Below are positions 6,222-8,025 of a stretch of 8,025 nucleotides of DNA, piece by piece. This DNA is from Pirellulales bacterium (lineage in GTDB: Bacteria; Planctomycetota; Planctomycetia; Pirellulales; JALHLM01), in assembly GCA_022844585.1 (NCBI GenBank), contig JALHLM010000269.1, positions 1-8,025 on the forward strand, given 5' to 3'. The first letter of the stretch is position 1, and each line of letters begins with the position of its first letter. A model generated the notes under the pieces. That model had not been told where the DNA came from and did no database searches. It saw only the letters and a program-made list of their open reading frames with translations. The position numbers and the translations under genes are program-made.

Positions 6222-7619
6222 ATGGGCCGATTGCGAGCCACGGTCACCGTCCTGATCGCCTTTCTCGGCGTGCCTTGCGCCGGCTGTGCGACGTTGTTTT
6301 CGTCGGACGACGGCAATGCTTCGCTCGAAACGCCGGCCAAGGATGTTGCGGCCAGCCAGCGTCAAGAACCTGGCGCGAAAACGGCGACGGCAACTCCGCC
6401 GCCACCGTTCGTCGCAACGGGCGCAGCGCCGACGCAGAATCCAGCGCAAGGTCCGACTCCTCCGCAATCAGCTGAACAATTCGTCGGGCAGTTGCCAGGC
6501 CTCGACCCTGCCACGCAGGCGCGATTGCTCGCGGATCTCAAGCAAACCGACCCGGCCCATTGGCCCCAGTTGCTGCAAGCGTTTCGTGTCGCGACGGGTC
6601 GAGGCGCGAGTCATCGTCCTACTGGCGAACTGCCACCGCAATCGACAGTCGATGGTTCACCCGCCATGGCGGCGACCGCCGATGTCTCATCAAAATTGCG
6701 CGAGCATCCCTATCATCCGTCCGAGCGCCCCGCGGCGCCGACCACTGCACCAGCGACAACTCTGCCCGACGAGCTTCCGGCCGCGGGTCTTGCCCAGGCA
6801 TTTGCGACGAATCGCGATCCCCGCGCTGCATTGGCTTCGTTGAACGATCCACTCGACGGCGACTCCGGCGCCGTCCGCCAAGTCAGCTATGAGAGTTCCG
6901 CCTCGGGCGACGCCCAGAGCGCGGAGCAATCGATCACCGCCGCGATTCGCGCGCTGGAAGCGTCGGGCGATCATGCCGTGGCCGGTTCGCAGGAAGCGGC
7001 GCGCCGGCAAATTGAACTGCGATTGCTGTATCTGGCCGCCGGACGGCGAGATGATTCGCTGAAGCCGATTCCCGGACTGACGTCCGCGGAACAAGAGTTC
7101 TGGTCGTCGCAACTTTTCGCGCTTTCAGCCTGGCTCGACGCGGAAAAAACGCCGGCCGCGGATCGTCGGGCGAACGAAGCGCTCGCGCATTTGGATCGCG
7201 CGCGAGGCAAGCTCGCGGAGATCGGCACGCTGCAAGTTCGCAGTCCGGAGTTCTGCACCCGCGTTGATGGTTTTGGCGCTTTCACGAAGTTCAAAGAAAA
7301 CGTGTTCAAGCCGTCGCAAGAAGTTGTGCTGTATGTCGAGTTGGAGAATTTCCACTGCGACTCGACCGACGGCGGTTATCGCACGGCGCTGAGCAGCCGG
7401 TATCGCATTCTCGACAGCCAGGGTCGCCAGGTTACCGAGTATGAGTTCCCGGCGATTGAAGAGGTCTGCCAGAACCGCCGCCGGGACTACTACATTTCTT
7501 TCCGCGTGACGATGCCAGGGCGCGTGTACGACGGCCGCCACACGCTACAATTGACGGTCGAGGACACGCTCGGCAAAAAGGTCGGGCAGACTTCGATCGA
7601 ATTCGCGATCAAAGAGTAA
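6222..7619 (+). CDS. Putative lipoprotein with a C-terminal beta-rich domain of unknown function
   Basis: The product is 465 aa. The N-terminus (MGRLRATVTVLIAFLGVPCAGC) looks like a lipoprotein signal with Cys22 as lipidation site; the -3 residue is Cys, not the usual Leu/Val/Ile, so plain signal peptidase I cleavage is possible. A Pro/Ala/Thr-rich linker follows, then a short helical segment (about 84-128), a second low-complexity linker, a helical region (about 238-335) and a beta-rich C-terminal domain (about 336-465). That last domain is the most conserved-looking part: it holds Cys345, Cys379 and Cys416, a GFGAFTKF segment, VVLYVELENF and a final HTLQLTVEDTLGKKVGQ. I remember similar tails in planctomycete hypothetical proteins but know no function. 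The ATG at 6222 was preferred to a TTG at 6174 because the signal peptide starts there. No good ribosome site is visible. Confidence 0.8.
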   Translation: MGRLRATVTVLIAFLGVPCAGCATLFSSDDGNASLETPAKDVAASQRQEPGAKTATATPPPPFVATGAAPTQNPAQGPTPPQSAEQFVGQLPGLDPATQARLLADLKQTDPAHWPQLLQAFRVATGRGASHRPTGELPPQSTVDGSPAMAATADVSSKLREHPYHPSERPAAPTTAPATTLPDELPAAGLAQAFATNRDPRAALASLNDPLDGDSGAVRQVSYESSASGDAQSAEQSITAAIRALEASGDHAVAGSQEAARRQIELRLLYLAAGRRDDSLKPIPGLTSAEQEFWSSQLFALSAWLDAEKTPAADRRANEALAHLDRARGKLAEIGTLQVRSPEFCTRVDGFGAFTKFKENVFKPSQEVVLYVELENFHCDSTDGGYRTALSSRYRILDSQGRQVTEYEFPAIEEVCQNRRRDYYISFRVTMPGRVYDGRHTLQLTVEDTLGKKVGQTSIEFAIKE

Positions 7620-7632
7620 GCCGGCCGCCGCG

Positions 7633-8025
7633 ATGCCCAGCGAACGCTATGACCTGATTGTCGCCGGCACAGGCGCCGTGGGGAGCGCCGCCCTCTGGCA
7701 GGCCGCGCAGCGCGGACTGCGCGTCCTTGGCATCGATCGCTTCCCGCCGGGGCATGATCGCGGCAGCTCGCACGGTCGCACGCGAATTATTCGCCAGGCC
7801 TACTTCGAGCACTCCGATTACGTGCCGTTGCTGTTGCGCGCCTATGAACTGTGGTACGAGTTGGAACACGCCCGCGGGGAGCAACTCTTGCGACAGACGG
7901 GCCTGCTGCAAGTTGGCCCGGCCGATGGCTTCGTCGTCAACGGCGTCGTCGACAGCGCCCAGCGACATGGATTGCAGGTGGAGACCTATTCCGCCGACGC
8001 CTGCCGTCAACGCTTTCCGGCGTTT
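7633..8025 (+). CDS. Monomeric sarcosine oxidase-like FAD-dependent oxidase (3' end outside window)
   Basis: The first 131 residues are visible and the frame is open to the window edge. Residues 7-35 form the FAD-binding Rossmann strand-helix-strand, with G12-T-G14-A-V-G17 and the ribose-binding acidic Asp35. The next block, GSSHGRTRIIRQAY (44-57), followed by YVPLLLRAYELWYELE, matches what I remember of bacterial monomeric sarcosine oxidase (GSHHGDTRIIRHAY). His47 and Arg51 correspond to active-site residues near the flavin, while the preceding His of the sarcosine enzyme is Ser46. Such enzymes oxidise N-methyl amino acids to the amine, formaldehyde and hydrogen peroxide. N-methyltryptophan oxidase and pipecolate oxidase are relatives, so the substrate is open. 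The Cys that binds FAD covalently would be outside the window. The gene starts 13 bp after the lipoprotein stop with no clear ribosome site, which suggests co-transcription. No signal peptide is present, so it is cytoplasmic. Confidence 0.9.
   Translation, partial: MPSERYDLIVAGTGAVGSAALWQAAQRGLRVLGIDRFPPGHDRGSSHGRTRIIRQAYFEHSDYVPLLLRAYELWYELEHARGEQLLRQTGLLQVGPADGFVVNGVVDSAQRHGLQVETYSADACRQRFPAF

Noticed and set aside
7609..8010. A 133-codon - strand frame at the right edge
   Set aside because: It is a shadow of the oxidase gene, whose GxGxxG and sarcosine oxidase motifs are on the + strand.

Overview
The window looks like chromosomal DNA of a planctomycete, probably of the Pirellulales kind. 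The evidence is high GC, a secreted protein with the VDISDLNxVRNNF type of dockerin repeat, several exported proteins of planctomycete flavour, and an inverted repeat of the type whose arms read through as 'SPSLALRAS' / 'LARSASEG' / 'PPRWRxGLV'. The lineage call rests on recognition from memory and has not been searched. All five genes are on the + strand, and the first and last are cut by the window edges.

Layout. (1) Positions 3-2813 hold the 3' part of a large modular secreted protein: a von Willebrand factor A (VWA) domain, beta-sandwich modules, thrombospondin-3-like calcium repeats, an Ig-like module, a dockerin pair and a helical tail. (2) Positions 2821-3000 hold a 180-bp element bounded by two 29-bp inverted arms with one mismatch. 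It starts 7 bp after the stop of gene 1 and ends 17 bp before the start of gene 2. (3) Positions 3018-4244 encode an exported class C beta-lactamase-like serine hydrolase with all three catalytic motifs. (4) Positions 4245-4558 are non-coding, with a good sigma70-type promoter and a long leader rich in small hairpins. (5) Positions 4559-6031 encode an exported TPR protein, closed by a very clear intrinsic terminator at 6081-6120. (6) Positions 6222-7619 encode a putative lipoprotein with a C-terminal beta-rich domain of unknown function. (7) Positions 7633-8025 hold the start of a monomeric sarcosine oxidase-like flavoenzyme, 13 bp behind the lipoprotein gene and probably co-transcribed with it.

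Four of the five products carry, or probably carry, export features: gene 1 by its domain types, the other three by visible signals. The genes do not form an obvious pathway. The TPR gene is its own transcription unit (promoter, leader, ribosome site, terminator). The lipoprotein and oxidase genes form a second unit. I see no phage, transposase, CRISPR, toxin-antitoxin or defence genes and no tRNA or rRNA. The least explained items are the inverted-repeat element, the structured leader of the TPR gene, the altered dockerin calcium loops, and the conserved-looking C-terminal domain of the lipoprotein.
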